Both the position numbers and the translations under genes were made by a program. From the NCBI GenBank assembly GCA_035626595.1, contig DASPNJ010000134.1, positions 6,988-70,987 on the forward strand: DNA of 64,000 nt. Direction: 5' to 3'. The notes beneath the pieces were generated by a model. It saw only the letters and a program-made list of their open reading frames with translations, was not told the origin of the DNA and searched no databases. The stretch is from JAQGMV01 sp035626595 (GTDB taxonomy: Bacteria > Pseudomonadota > Gammaproteobacteria > Burkholderiales > SG8-41). Below are positions 1-8,629 of the stretch, in pieces. Position 1 is the stretch's first letter. The number at the start of each line of letters is the position of its first letter.

Positions 1-1259
1 TCGACGCGGCGAACGCGTACGTGATGCTGCTCGTCGCCGCCATCGGTCTCCTCGTGGCGCTCTACAGCCGCGCCAGCATCGCCGCGGAAATTCCCGCCGA
101 CCAGCACTATCTCTTCTACACCATGTTCGCGCTGTGCCTCACCGGGCTACTCGGCATGGCGGCGACGGGCGACGCGTTCAACCTCTTCGTGTTCCTGGAG
201 ATCGCCTCGCTCTCGACCTACGTGCTGATCGCGCTCGGACGCGACCGGCGCGCGCTCGTGGCCGCATACCAGTACCTCATTACCGGCACCATCGGCGCCA
301 GCTTCATCGTGATCGGCGTAGGGCTCGCGTACCTCGAAACCGGCACGCTCAACCTCGCCGACATGGCGACGCGCCTGCCGGACGTAAGCGATCAGCGCTC
401 GGTGCGCGCCGCGCTCGCCTTCCTCACGGTCGGCGTATCGCTCAAGCTCGCGCTGTTCCCCCTGCACCTGTGGCTGCCGAACGCCTACACGTACGCGCCT
501 TCGGCGGTGGCCGCGTTCCTGGCGGCGACCGCCACGAAAGTCGCCGTGTACGTGCTCATGCGGCTGTACTACAGCGTATTCGGCGCAAAGCTCGTATTCG
601 AGGAGCTGGCGGTCGGACGCGTGCTGATCGCGCTCTCGCTCGCCGCGATGGTGATCGCCTCCGCCGTCGCTATTTTCCAGCGCGACGTGAAGCGCATGTT
701 CGCCTACTCCAGCATCGCGCAGGTCGGTTACATCACGCTCGGCATCGGCATCGCCTCCGAGACGGGCCTCATCGCGGGGATCGTCCACCTCTTCAATCAC
801 GCGCTCACCAAGGGCGCGATCTTCATGCTCCTCGGCTGCATTGCACTGCGTGCGGGCGGCGTGGGCTTCGATCGCATCGCGGGCATCGGCCGCGTGATGC
901 CGCTCACGAGCTTCGGCATCGTGATCGGGGGCTTGAGCCTGATCGGCGTGCCGGGCACTGCCGGCTTCGTGAGCAAGTGGTATCTCGTCGTTGCTGCCCT
1001 CGAGCAGGGCGCGTTATGGCTCGCCGTGCTGGTGGTCGCCTCTTCGCTGCTGGCGATCGTTTACGTGTGGCGCTTCGTCGAAGCCGCGTATTTCAACGCG
1101 CCTTCGGCGCACATCGCGGCGCTGAAGGAGGCGCCAGCGGGCATGCTCGCGCTGAGCTGGGTCATGATCGCGGCGTGCATCTACTTCGGGCTCGACACCC
1201 GGCTCACGCTGGGTGGCGCGACCGACGCCGCAGGCGCGCTGATGCGCGGGTGGCCATGA
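1..1259 (+). CDS. Mrp-type cation/proton antiporter subunit D-like protein (5-prime truncated)
   Basis: Proton-conducting membrane subunit of the NuoN/MrpD family. The reading frame is already open at base 3, so the true start lies upstream of the window. The visible part is about 418 residues of almost continuous membrane helices. The conserved helix-5 glutamate is seen in FLEIASLSTYVLIA, and the pump-helix lysine before the loop lies in SLKLALFPLHLWLPNAY. Family members move protons, coupled either to Na+/K+ exchange or to a redox partner. The stop overlaps the next start in an ATGA, so the two are translationally coupled. It is followed by two more paralogues and one small membrane gene, the arrangement of a multi-D Mrp operon. 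NuoN is the alternative name, but no nuo genes are visible here. Confidence 0.85.
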   Translation, partial: DAANAYVMLLVAAIGLLVALYSRASIAAEIPADQHYLFYTMFALCLTGLLGMAATGDAFNLFVFLEIASLSTYVLIALGRDRRALVAAYQYLITGTIGASFIVIGVGLAYLETGTLNLADMATRLPDVSDQRSVRAALAFLTVGVSLKLALFPLHLWLPNAYTYAPSAVAAFLAATATKVAVYVLMRLYYSVFGAKLVFEELAVGRVLIALSLAAMVIASAVAIFQRDVKRMFAYSSIAQVGYITLGIGIASETGLIAGIVHLFNHALTKGAIFMLLGCIALRAGGVGFDRIAGIGRVMPLTSFGIVIGGLSLIGVPGTAGFVSKWYLVVAALEQGALWLAVLVVASSLLAIVYVWRFVEAAYFNAPSAHIAALKEAPAGMLALSWVMIAACIYFGLDTRLTLGGATDAAGALMRGWP

Positions 1260-2713
1260 CGCCGGAAGCGCTGATCGGCGCCGCGTTCGCGACGCCGATC
1301 GCGGGTGCGGCAGCGATTGCAGCGCTCGGGCGCGCGCCCAATCTGCGCGAGGCGGCGACGCTCGCCACCGCGGCCGCGCTCTTTCTGCTCGTTCTCGCGC
1401 TCACGCAAAGCGTCCTCGCAGGCGAGCGTCCCGCGCTCATGCTCGTGGAGATGATGCCCGGGCTTGCGCTCAGGTTCGAGATCGAACCGCTTGGCATGCT
1501 CTTCGGGCTCGTTGCCTCCGGACTGTGGATCGTCAATTCGATCTACTCGATGGGCTACATGCGCGCGAACGGCGAGGCGCACCAGACACGCTTCTACGTG
1601 TGTTTCGCGCTCGCCCTCGCGAGCACGATCGGCATCGCGTTCGCCGGCAATCTCCTCACGCTGTTCGTGTTCTACGAAGCGCTCACGCTCGTCACCTATC
1701 CGCTCGTGACGCACAGCGGCACGGCGGAAGCGCGGCGGGCGGGGCGCACCTATATCGGCGTGCTCGTCGGCACGTCGATCCTGTTCCTGCTGATCGCAAT
1801 CGTGTGGACGTTCGAGATCGCGTCCACCGTGGAATTCCGCAGCGGCGGAATCCTCGGTCCGGACCTCGATCGAGCGACGCTCGCGGCGCTGCTGGCGCTG
1901 TACGTATTCGGCATCGGCAAGGCGGCGGTGATGCCCGTGCATCGGTGGCTGCCCGCTGCGATGGTTGCGCCGACACCCGTCTCGGCGCTGCTGCATGCCG
2001 TGGCGGTGGTGAAGGCCGGGGTTTTCTGCGTGATCAAGATCGTGGTGTATGTCTTCGGCACCGAGACACTCGGCCGGGCCGACGCGGCGGCATGGCTCCC
2101 GTACGTCGCCGGTTTTACGATACTCGCGGCTTCCGTCGTCGCGCTGCGCTCGAACAATCTCAAGCGCCGGCTCGCGTATTCGACCGTGAGCCAGCTTTCG
2201 TATGTCGTGCTCGCGACGGCGCTGCTCGCGCCGCTCTCGATCGTCGGCGCGGCGCTCCACGTCGCAGCGCACGCGGTGGGGAAGATCACGCTCTTTTTCG
2301 CGGCGGGCGCGATATACACCGCGGCGCACAAGACCGAGGTGAGCCAGCTCGACGGCATCGGGCGCCGCATGCCCTGGACCATGGGCGCTTTCGCAGTGGG
2401 TGCGTTATCGATGATCGGGCTGCCGCCCGCCGCCGGCTTCGTCAGCAAGTGGTACATGCTCCAGGGCGCGCTCGCCGCCTCGCAATGGGTCGCGTTCGGG
2501 GTGATCACGCTGAGCACGCTCCTCACAGCCGCTTACTTCGTGCCGATCGTCTATCGGGCTTTTCTCGTGCGCGCGCCGGCCGGCGAGCATGTCCATGGCG
2601 AAGCGCCGTGGACGATGGTGCTGGCGCTCACGGCGACGGCGGCCGCGACGGTGTTCCTGTTTTTCCAGCCGGCGGTGCCGCTCGCGCTCGCGCGCGCGCT
2701 TGCCGGTAGCTGA
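1256..2713 (+). CDS. Proton-conducting transporter, MrpD/NuoM-like
   Basis: 485-residue polytopic membrane protein, the second D-type antiporter subunit of the cluster. The ATG at 1256 overlaps the preceding stop by 4 bp. The open frame continues far upstream, but that part is only a shadow of the previous gene. Family residues are present: the helix-5 glutamate in LFVFYEALTLVTYPLVTH, and the helix-7 lysine in GIGKAAVMPVHRWLP followed by VAPTPVSALLHA and VVKAG. A second lysine/histidine-bearing helix contains HAVGKITLFFAAGAIYTA, and PPAAGFVSKWYM is the usual discontinuous-helix region. It probably assembles with its neighbours into one membrane complex exchanging monovalent cations for protons. 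The exact cation cannot be read from the sequence. Confidence 0.88.
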   Translation: MTPEALIGAAFATPIAGAAAIAALGRAPNLREAATLATAAALFLLVLALTQSVLAGERPALMLVEMMPGLALRFEIEPLGMLFGLVASGLWIVNSIYSMGYMRANGEAHQTRFYVCFALALASTIGIAFAGNLLTLFVFYEALTLVTYPLVTHSGTAEARRAGRTYIGVLVGTSILFLLIAIVWTFEIASTVEFRSGGILGPDLDRATLAALLALYVFGIGKAAVMPVHRWLPAAMVAPTPVSALLHAVAVVKAGVFCVIKIVVYVFGTETLGRADAAAWLPYVAGFTILAASVVALRSNNLKRRLAYSTVSQLSYVVLATALLAPLSIVGAALHVAAHAVGKITLFFAAGAIYTAAHKTEVSQLDGIGRRMPWTMGAFAVGALSMIGLPPAAGFVSKWYMLQGALAASQWVAFGVITLSTLLTAAYFVPIVYRAFLVRAPAGEHVHGEAPWTMVLALTATAAATVFLFFQPAVPLALARALAGS

Positions 2714-2725
2714 AGGAGGGCCGAG

Positions 2726-2971
2726 ATGGAACAGCACTGGCTGGTGCGTCCCGCGACCATCCGCAAGCTCTGGTTGGGCTTCATTCTGATACTGGCCGCG
2801 ACGCTCGCCGCGGAGCTCTTCGTGTCGCACGACGCGCACTTCGGCATCGAAGCCTCGTTCGCATTCCATGCGTGGTACGGCTTTCTCTCCTGCGCTGCCC
2901 TGATCGGCGTCGCGAGACTGCTCGGCTTGATCCTCAAGCGTCGCGACAGCTATTACGAGGAGCGTGAATGA
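2726..2971 (+). CDS. Small two-helix membrane protein of the antiporter cluster
   Basis: 81 residues with two predicted membrane helices (about 15-33 and 49-67) and a charged C-terminus ending RRDSYYEERE. It has a very strong ribosome-binding site (GAAGGAGGG at 2712-2720) six bases before the ATG. Its stop overlaps the next gene's start in an ATGA. I recognise no named family. The position, between two large D-type antiporter subunits and coupled to the third, suggests a small structural or assembly subunit of that complex. It does not look like MrpC, MrpE, MrpF or MrpG by length or motif. Confidence 0.75.
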   Translation: MEQHWLVRPATIRKLWLGFILILAATLAAELFVSHDAHFGIEASFAFHAWYGFLSCAALIGVARLLGLILKRRDSYYEERE

Positions 2972-4650
2972 CGGCGCTCCTCGCCCACCCGGCGCTGGTG
3001 TTGATACTCGGCGCGGTCGCGATCGCGGTTCTGCGCGGCCACGCGCGCAGCGGGCTCGTCGTGACGCTGCCGCTCCTCGCGTTGTACCTCCTTTGGAGTC
3101 TGCCCGACGGCACGCATGCGCACATACGATTCCTGGAGCTCGATCTTCAGCCGCTCGCGATCGACAAACTGTCGCGGCTTTTTGGCACCGTTTTCGCGAT
3201 CATGCTGCTCGCAGGCGGGCTGTTCGGCCTGAACCAGCAAAGCCGCGTCGAGCTGCCCGCCGCTTTCGTCTATGGCGGCGCGGCGATCGGCGTCACGCTC
3301 GCGGGCGATCTGGTGACGCTGTTCGTCTGTTGGGAGCTGATGGCGATCGGCTCCACGGTCGTCATCTGGAGCGGCGCGGCCGGGGCCTACCGCGCAAGCA
3401 TGCGTTATCTGTCGATTCACCTGCTCGGGGGCGTGCTGCTGATGGCGGGCATCGCCGGCCACGTTGCCGCAGGCGGATCCGTCGCGTTCGATCGCCTGTC
3501 GCTCGACTCGGCCGCGCACTGGCTGATCCTCGCCGGGTTTCTGGTGAACGTCGGTGCGCCGCCGCTCTCCGCGTGGCTTCCCGACGCGTATCCGGAGGCA
3601 TCGTGGAGCGGGATGGTCTTTCTCTCGGCGTTCACGACGAAGACGGCGGTGTACGTGCTGCTGCGCGGGTTTCCCGGTGTCGAGCTGCTGGTTTACATCG
3701 GCCTGTTCATGATCTTCTACGGCATCGTCTACGCGCTGCTCGAGAACGACATGCGGCGCATTCTCGCCTACAGCATCGTGAACCAGGTCGGGTTCATGGT
3801 GGTCGGCATCGGCCTCGGTACGCAGATGGCGCTGAACGGCGCCGCGGCGCACGCCTTCACGCACATCATCTACAAGGCGCTGCTGCTGATGTCCGCCGGC
3901 TCCGTCCTGCTCATGACCGGGCGGCGCAAATGTACGGATCTCGGGGGTCTGTTCCGCAGCATGCCCGTGACCGCGGTCTGCGGCATCGTGGGCGCGCTCG
4001 CAATCTCCTCGTTCCCGCTGACGTCCGGGTTCGTGAGCAAATCGATGATCTCGCAGGCCGCGGCCGACGAGCACCTGCTTTACGTCTGGCTCGCTCTTGC
4101 GGCGGCGTCGGCGGGCGTCTTCCTGCACGCCGGCATCAAGTTCCCATGGTTCGTTTTCTTCCAGAAGGACTCGGGGCTGCGGCCGCCGGATCCGCCGTGG
4201 AACATGCGGCTCGCCATGATTTTCTTCGCCGTGTTGTGCATCGGGCTCGGCGTCGCGCCCGGACCGCTGTACGCGCTGCTGCCGTATCCCATCGATTACG
4301 TGCCGTATACCGCCGCGCACGTCGTCACGCAGTTGCAACTGCTGCTGTTTTCGGGCCTCGCGTTCTTCGTCATGCTCGGCCTGCTGCGGCGCACGCTCAC
4401 GATCACGCTCGACGTGGACTGGCTCTACCGCGTGCCCCTGCCGGCGATCGCACGAGCGCTGTCGCGCTCGTGGGCCACAGCGGCCCGGAGCGTCGGCGCA
4501 GCGGTGGTGCCGCGGCTGCGCGATACGGGCGCGCGGTTCTATCGAGAGCATGGTCTGGAGGGCCTCGCCGCTCGCACATCGCCCACCGGCAGCATGGCAT
4601 TGTGGCTGATGATCATGCTGCTCGCGTATCTGCTCCTCTACTACCTCTGA
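2968..4650 (+). CDS. Third D-type antiporter subunit (MrpD/MnhD-like, long form)
   Basis: 560-residue polytopic protein of the same NuoL/M/N superfamily. The ATG overlaps the preceding stop and is preceded by GAGGAG. The helix-5 glutamate is kept (LFVCWELMAIGSTVVIW) and so is the second-half lysine (HAFTHIIYKALLLMSAG). At the helix-7 position, where paralogues carry a pump lysine, this protein reads LVNVGAPPLSAWLPDAYPEA, with Asn and no Lys. A C-terminal extension of roughly 110 residues ends in a hydrophobic helix (about 541-558). This is the last gene of the antiporter operon. It probably forms one of several antiporter-like channels; a purely structural or altered-coupling role is possible because of the missing lysine. 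Confidence 0.85.
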   Translation: MTALLAHPALVLILGAVAIAVLRGHARSGLVVTLPLLALYLLWSLPDGTHAHIRFLELDLQPLAIDKLSRLFGTVFAIMLLAGGLFGLNQQSRVELPAAFVYGGAAIGVTLAGDLVTLFVCWELMAIGSTVVIWSGAAGAYRASMRYLSIHLLGGVLLMAGIAGHVAAGGSVAFDRLSLDSAAHWLILAGFLVNVGAPPLSAWLPDAYPEASWSGMVFLSAFTTKTAVYVLLRGFPGVELLVYIGLFMIFYGIVYALLENDMRRILAYSIVNQVGFMVVGIGLGTQMALNGAAAHAFTHIIYKALLLMSAGSVLLMTGRRKCTDLGGLFRSMPVTAVCGIVGALAISSFPLTSGFVSKSMISQAAADEHLLYVWLALAAASAGVFLHAGIKFPWFVFFQKDSGLRPPDPPWNMRLAMIFFAVLCIGLGVAPGPLYALLPYPIDYVPYTAAHVVTQLQLLLFSGLAFFVMLGLLRRTLTITLDVDWLYRVPLPAIARALSRSWATAARSVGAAVVPRLRDTGARFYREHGLEGLAARTSPTGSMALWLMIMLLAYLLLYYL

Positions 4651-4791
4651 GCGACCGGACTGTCGCGGTATTTCGGGCAAAACGCCTTCGATCCGCGGTA
4701 CAGATTCGCCGGTGCGCAATGCGCTGTCGGCATAGCGCTTGCGTAGCGAGAAGCGGACTTCGCTTCACCGCTTCCCTTTCACGAGGTGTCC

Positions 4792-5946
4792 ATGCTGGCC
4801 ATGAGCTATCGCGGGCCGTACCGCGTCCGCATCGTCGGAAAACCCATACCCGAGATCGAGCACCCCCGCGACGCGATCGTGCGCGTCACGCGCGCCTGCA
4901 TCTGCGGCTCCGACCTGCACCTCTATCACGGGCTCGTACCCGACACGCGCGTCGGGCAGACCTTCGGACACGAGTTCGTCGGCATCGTGGAGGAGGTCGG
5001 CTCGAACGTGCGGAACCTGAAACCCGGCGACCGCGTGCTGGTGCCGTTCAATATCGCGTGCGGCGAGTGCTACTTCTGCCTGAAGGGGCTGTTCGGCAAC
5101 TGCCACAATTCGAACCCGAATGCGACCGCGGCCGGCGGCATTTTCGGTTATTCCCATACGTGCGGCGGATACGACGGCGGCCAGGCCGAATACGTCCGGG
5201 TGCCGTATGCGGACGTAGGCCCGTACAAGATCCCGGACGGGATCGACGACGACAACGCGGCGCTCTGCACCGACGTGTTTCCCACCGGTTACCAGGCGGC
5301 GGAGATGGCCGGCGTGAAGCGCGGAGACACCGTGCTCGTATTCGGCGCGGGCCCGGTCGGGCTCTTCGCCGCCAAGAGCGCGTGGTTCATGGGGGCTGCC
5401 CGCGTGATGATCGTGGACGAGTACGAATACCGGCTCGATTTCGCACGCAGATTTGCCCATTGCGAGACGCTCAACTTCCGTGAGATCAAGGATCCGGTCT
5501 GGTACCTCAAGAAGGAGGCGGACTGGCTCGGCTGGGACTGCGCGATCGACGCCGTCGGCGCGGAAGCCCGCGGGAGCGGCCTGCAGCACCTCACCGGCGT
5601 AAAGCTGCCGCTGCAGGCGGGCGCGGCCACCGCGCTCTATTGGGCGATCGACGCCGTGCGCAAAGGCGGCGTGGTGTCGGTCGTCGGAGTGTACGGACCC
5701 ACGATGAACGCGGTGCCGATCGGCAACGCGCTCAACAAGGGGCTTACGCTGCGTATGAACCAGGCGAGCGTGAAACGCAATCTTCCGCGGTGCATCGAGC
5801 ACATAGAGGCCGGGCACATCAATCCGAAAGAAGTAATCACGCACCGTATCCCGCTCGAGGAGATCGGCGAGGGCTATCACATCTTTTCGAGCAAGCTCGA
5901 CGAGTGCATCAAGCCCGTGGTGATTCCGCCGCGGGCGATGGCGTAG
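4792..5946 (+). CDS. Zinc-dependent alcohol/formaldehyde dehydrogenase family protein
   Basis: Medium-chain dehydrogenase of 384 residues. The catalytic-zinc Cys is in CICGSDLHLYHG and is followed by GHEFVGIVEEVG. The structural zinc loop CGECYFCLKGLFGNC has four cysteines, and the NAD(P) fold starts at FGAGPVGLFAAKSAWFMGA. The long insert between the Rossmann half and the C-terminus resembles the formaldehyde dehydrogenase/threonine dehydrogenase-like branch, so an alcohol or aldehyde substrate is likely but unproven. I chose ATG 4792, which has GAGG five bases upstream; an in-frame GTG at 4786 and ATG at 4801 are alternatives. It is followed after 10 bp by the 5957 gene, presumably in one operon. 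Confidence 0.85.
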   Translation: MLAMSYRGPYRVRIVGKPIPEIEHPRDAIVRVTRACICGSDLHLYHGLVPDTRVGQTFGHEFVGIVEEVGSNVRNLKPGDRVLVPFNIACGECYFCLKGLFGNCHNSNPNATAAGGIFGYSHTCGGYDGGQAEYVRVPYADVGPYKIPDGIDDDNAALCTDVFPTGYQAAEMAGVKRGDTVLVFGAGPVGLFAAKSAWFMGAARVMIVDEYEYRLDFARRFAHCETLNFREIKDPVWYLKKEADWLGWDCAIDAVGAEARGSGLQHLTGVKLPLQAGAATALYWAIDAVRKGGVVSVVGVYGPTMNAVPIGNALNKGLTLRMNQASVKRNLPRCIEHIEAGHINPKEVITHRIPLEEIGEGYHIFSSKLDECIKPVVIPPRAMA

Positions 5947-5956
5947 GAGGCGCGCA

Positions 5957-6517
5957 ATGGAACAGCTACTCGGCTCATCGTCACAGGACGTTCTGGAGAC
6001 GCCGGTTCGCGGCGGCCCGCGCATCAGCAGCGCCGACCGGCAGTCGATCGACCTCTCGCGGACGATTCCCGGCTGGGGCTCCGATCTCGACCGGCAGGCT
6101 CGCCCCGGTGTGCCGCGCGACAAGGCGCCGGAGATCGGCTCGGAGCTTCTCTATCCGCCGATCGAGCAGCAGCCGCCGCGCGTGAAGATTCACAAATCGA
6201 CCGAGCACGCGCGCATGACGCCGGTTTTCGGAACGGCGTGTCCGCCGCAGGGCTTGAGCGGCATGCTGCGGGACGCTGCGTATCACTTCAGTGAAGGGCG
6301 GCTCGCGCGGTGGCTCACGCTCATGCTGGCCGACCGGGTGAACGTGGTCGAAGGCATCGTCGGGGACCTCGCGCACGGCCACGTTCCGAATCTGGTGAAG
6401 GAGACCGGGCTCAGGTCCGAGCTCAGGTACAACCGCGCGAACTTCATGAAGAAGGTTGCGGTGGCCGGCGTGGCGGTGGGGCTGGTGATCCTCTACGCCC
6501 GGTCGCGGCGTAGCTAA
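5957..6517 (+). CDS. Hypothetical protein with C-terminal membrane anchor
   Basis: 186 residues, family not recognised. The first 75 or so residues are polar and Pro/Arg-rich (likely disordered). The middle (about 80-155) looks folded, with a segment around ACPPQGLSGMLRDAAYHFSE. The end is a single hydrophobic helix (about 163-180) capped by RSRRS, suggesting a tail-anchored inner-membrane protein facing the cytoplasm. An AGGAGG-type site precedes the ATG and the gap to the dehydrogenase is 10 bp, so the two are co-transcribed. A strong terminator follows. Confidence 0.7.
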   Translation: MEQLLGSSSQDVLETPVRGGPRISSADRQSIDLSRTIPGWGSDLDRQARPGVPRDKAPEIGSELLYPPIEQQPPRVKIHKSTEHARMTPVFGTACPPQGLSGMLRDAAYHFSEGRLARWLTLMLADRVNVVEGIVGDLAHGHVPNLVKETGLRSELRYNRANFMKKVAVAGVAVGLVILYARSRRS

Positions 6518-6536
6518 ATCCGCCGCTGCGAAAGAA

Positions 6537-6565
6537 AAGAACCCGCCTTCCGGCGGGTTCTTTTT
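6537..6565. terminator. Bidirectional rho-independent terminator
   Basis: Perfect 11-bp stem AAGAACCCGCC / GGCGGGTTCTT with a 4-nt loop (TTCC), followed by TTTTT on the + strand and preceded by an A-rich run (AAAGAAAA) that becomes a T-run on the - strand. It lies in the 50-bp gap between convergent genes ending at 6517 and 6568 and can stop transcription from both sides. Confidence 0.92.
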
Positions 6566-6567
6566 GC

Positions 6568-7305
6568 CTATGCGGGCAGCAGGCTCGCTTCCTTGAGCGT
6601 GAGCTGCTCCAGCCAGCTTTTCACGGTGACGAGGTGGCGCTGCTCGTGCAGGTGCGCCTGCTGAAACTGCTGCACCAGCTCGTCGTGGCCCATCTCCTGC
6701 GCGAGGCGGATGAGAAGCTCCCAGCCTGCGTTGTCGGTGAGCTCCGCGATGAGCACCGTCTCGACGCACTGCGCGAGCGAGGTGCGCGGATCCGTAATGG
6801 TCTGAACGAGGCCCAGCGCCTGCACACCGGTCACGTCCGCGCACGGCGTCATCGCCGTGGGGTCGCCGCCGAGCTGCTCGATCGCGCGACGCACGAGCTC
6901 GAAGTGGCGCGCTTCCTCGCCGTGGATCTGCTCGAGCTTCGCGAGCTCGATCACGTCCCTGCCGGCCTGCGCGGCCAGACACTTCATGATGAGCCCTTCG
7001 TACAGACGCGTGCCGCCGCGCTCGAACGCGAGCCGCTGGCCGAGCTTGTCCAGCAGCACCTCGGCCCGGTTGCCGGTCAACATCTCCGCGCCCGCTTTGA
7101 ACACGCCTTTGACCGTGCTCGGCGGCGGCACCGAGCCGATCGGATCGGCTTCCATGATGTACTGGCCGCGGATCGCGGCGAGGGCGCCGACATCGCCTTC
7201 GCTCGTGGGCATGCCGCGCTCCGAGCCCTGCAGGAGCTCCTTGCTGTCGCCGGGAGACATCGCGATACCGGTGCGGTTCTTACCGATCCTGACTTCCTTC
7301 TTCAT
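6568..7305 (-). CDS. Ferritin-like domain protein
   Basis: 245 residues. The C-terminal two thirds form a predicted four-helix bundle with ferritin-like carboxylate/histidine pairs: EQIHGEEARHFELVRRAIEQLGG in the second helix and LHEQRHLVTVKSW in the last. ETVLIAELTDNAGWE is probably the third helix. The first 75 residues are polar and may be disordered. Such folds bind di-iron or di-manganese and serve in oxidation, metal storage or peroxide defence; the reaction here is unknown. GAGGAG lies seven bases before the ATG. It follows the larger ferritin-like gene by 19 bp, so both are probably one transcript ending at the bidirectional terminator. Confidence 0.78.
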   Translation of the reverse strand: MKKEVRIGKNRTGIAMSPGDSKELLQGSERGMPTSEGDVGALAAIRGQYIMEADPIGSVPPPSTVKGVFKAGAEMLTGNRAEVLLDKLGQRLAFERGGTRLYEGLIMKCLAAQAGRDVIELAKLEQIHGEEARHFELVRRAIEQLGGDPTAMTPCADVTGVQALGLVQTITDPRTSLAQCVETVLIAELTDNAGWELLIRLAQEMGHDELVQQFQQAHLHEQRHLVTVKSWLEQLTLKEASLLPA

Positions 7306-7324
7306 GGTCCGTCTCCTCAGAAGT

Positions 7325-8479
7325 TCACGACTTTGCGGGTGAGCTCCGTGCCGGGGCCCAGCGGTAGCCGGCGGAAACCGACTGCGACGGCGAGCCGTCG
7401 GCGCTCACCTGCGCGCGGTAGTCCCGCGACGCCTTGCCCTCCTTGCTCTTCGGCACGTATTGCGTGCCCAGCGCGCGCAGATCGACCTCGTTCGCCAGCA
7501 CCTTGCGCACGAACTCACGCTGTTCCGCGTACGGAATGGGGTCCGGCATTTCGGGCAGCAGCTCCGCGGCGTCGCGGCCTTCGATGCGCTGAAAGATTTC
7601 CATCGCAAGGTTCAGATGACCGAGCTCGTAGTCGAGGAAGCGCTCCCAGATCGCCTTGATGCGGGGGTTGGTCTCCTGCTCGGCGGCACCGCGGTAGTTC
7701 CAGACTTCGCACGCTTCGTGCATCACCCATTTTTCGAGCCAGGTCTCGCTCGCGTCGATGATCGACTCGTACTGCGTGACGTGCTGCTCCTCGATCGAGG
7801 CGATCTCGGCATAAAGCTGCCGCGCCACCGGGTCGCTGAAGATCGGCCCGATGTTCATGTAATAGTTATGCGTCTGCTGCTCGCCCGCCATGATCGTCAG
7901 CGCGTGGAGCTTGGACAGCGGGTGCGCGGCCAGCTTGTCGTACGGCTCGCGCAGATCGTCCATCGGCGCGCGGTGATGCTCGATCGTCGGGCGTCCCGGC
8001 AGGATGTCGGTGTAGCTCTGGAGGATGTTGTTCGCGTCCTTGCCTTCCAGCCGGTCGAGCAGCGCCGAATAGCGGTACAGATGGTCGAAATCTTCAAGCA
8101 GGCCAAAGCGATACGTCTGGGCGAGGTACTCGTCGGGCTCGCGCTGCGCCACCGCGGCGGTCACTTCGATCGCCACCTGTTCGTAGGCTATCGTCGTCTC
8201 GAGCGGCGAATGGTCGGCGCCGATGAGCCAGTTGATCATCGTGTGCTGGTGCTGCTCCGCCCGCCTCACCTGCGCGAGCGGGAGCTGCAGGTCCCGATTC
8301 ATGCGGGCACACGCATGCGAGAAACGCAGCGCCTCTTCCTCGATGCCGTTCATGAGGATGATGCGGATGCGTGTGTACGTGTCGTCGTCCAGCTTGCTGA
8401 TCGGCTTCTGCACCAGATCCTTCCAGGTGAAGCGTTGCCGATCGAGGGGACATCCTTTTTCCTGAAAGATATTCGCCAT
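7325..8479 (-). CDS. Ferritin-like superfamily protein, probably two helical bundles
   Basis: 384 residues, almost all helical, with two sets of ferritin-like Glu/His pairs. Helix pairs around residues 45-85 contain IEEEALRFSHACAR and RRAEQHQHTMINW. A second group around 220-305 contains EIASIEEQHVTQYESIID, MHEACEVWNYRG and ERFLDYELGHLNLAMEIF. This suggests a duplicated bundle or one large bundle with two metal sites. The last 45 residues are polar, Ser/Ala/Pro-rich and likely disordered. I know no established enzyme name. It heads a two-gene operon with the smaller ferritin-like gene. A short A-loop hairpin lies just upstream of its ribosome site. Confidence 0.75.
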   Translation of the reverse strand: MANIFQEKGCPLDRQRFTWKDLVQKPISKLDDDTYTRIRIILMNGIEEEALRFSHACARMNRDLQLPLAQVRRAEQHQHTMINWLIGADHSPLETTIAYEQVAIEVTAAVAQREPDEYLAQTYRFGLLEDFDHLYRYSALLDRLEGKDANNILQSYTDILPGRPTIEHHRAPMDDLREPYDKLAAHPLSKLHALTIMAGEQQTHNYYMNIGPIFSDPVARQLYAEIASIEEQHVTQYESIIDASETWLEKWVMHEACEVWNYRGAAEQETNPRIKAIWERFLDYELGHLNLAMEIFQRIEGRDAAELLPEMPDPIPYAEQREFVRKVLANEVDLRALGTQYVPKSKEGKASRDYRAQVSADGSPSQSVSAGYRWAPARSSPAKS

Positions 8480-8488
8480 CCGAACCTC

Positions 8489-8506
8489 GCGTTAAAAAAA
8501 TAACGC
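8489..8506 (-). promoter_or_regulatory. Short inverted repeat upstream of ferritin-like operon
   Basis: GCGTTA and TAACGC arms (6 bp, perfect) enclose a run of six A on the + strand (six T on the coding strand). It ends 9 nt before the ATG of the ferritin-like gene at 8479, so it would sit in the 5-prime leader next to the CGAGG ribosome site. It could be an operator or a leader hairpin. Confidence 0.3.
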
Positions 8507-8629
8507 ACAGCACGTTCGCTATGCGTTGCCTCTGTCTGCTCGCAAGCTGCGTGCCGCCAGCGGAATAACTGCACGTTCACCGCGCGGCCGGCATATCGGG
8601 GCGGTACGCGGCCTGCAGACGGAGCGGCC

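Noticed and set aside
134..1255. N-terminal extension of the second antiporter gene
   Set aside because: The frame is open but translates to Arg-rich nonsense overlapping the first antiporter gene; the ATG at 1256 begins the membrane protein.
2964..5483. 839-codon open frame on the + strand
   Set aside because: It runs through the third antiporter gene and the alcohol dehydrogenase in another frame; Arg-rich, no membrane or enzyme motif.
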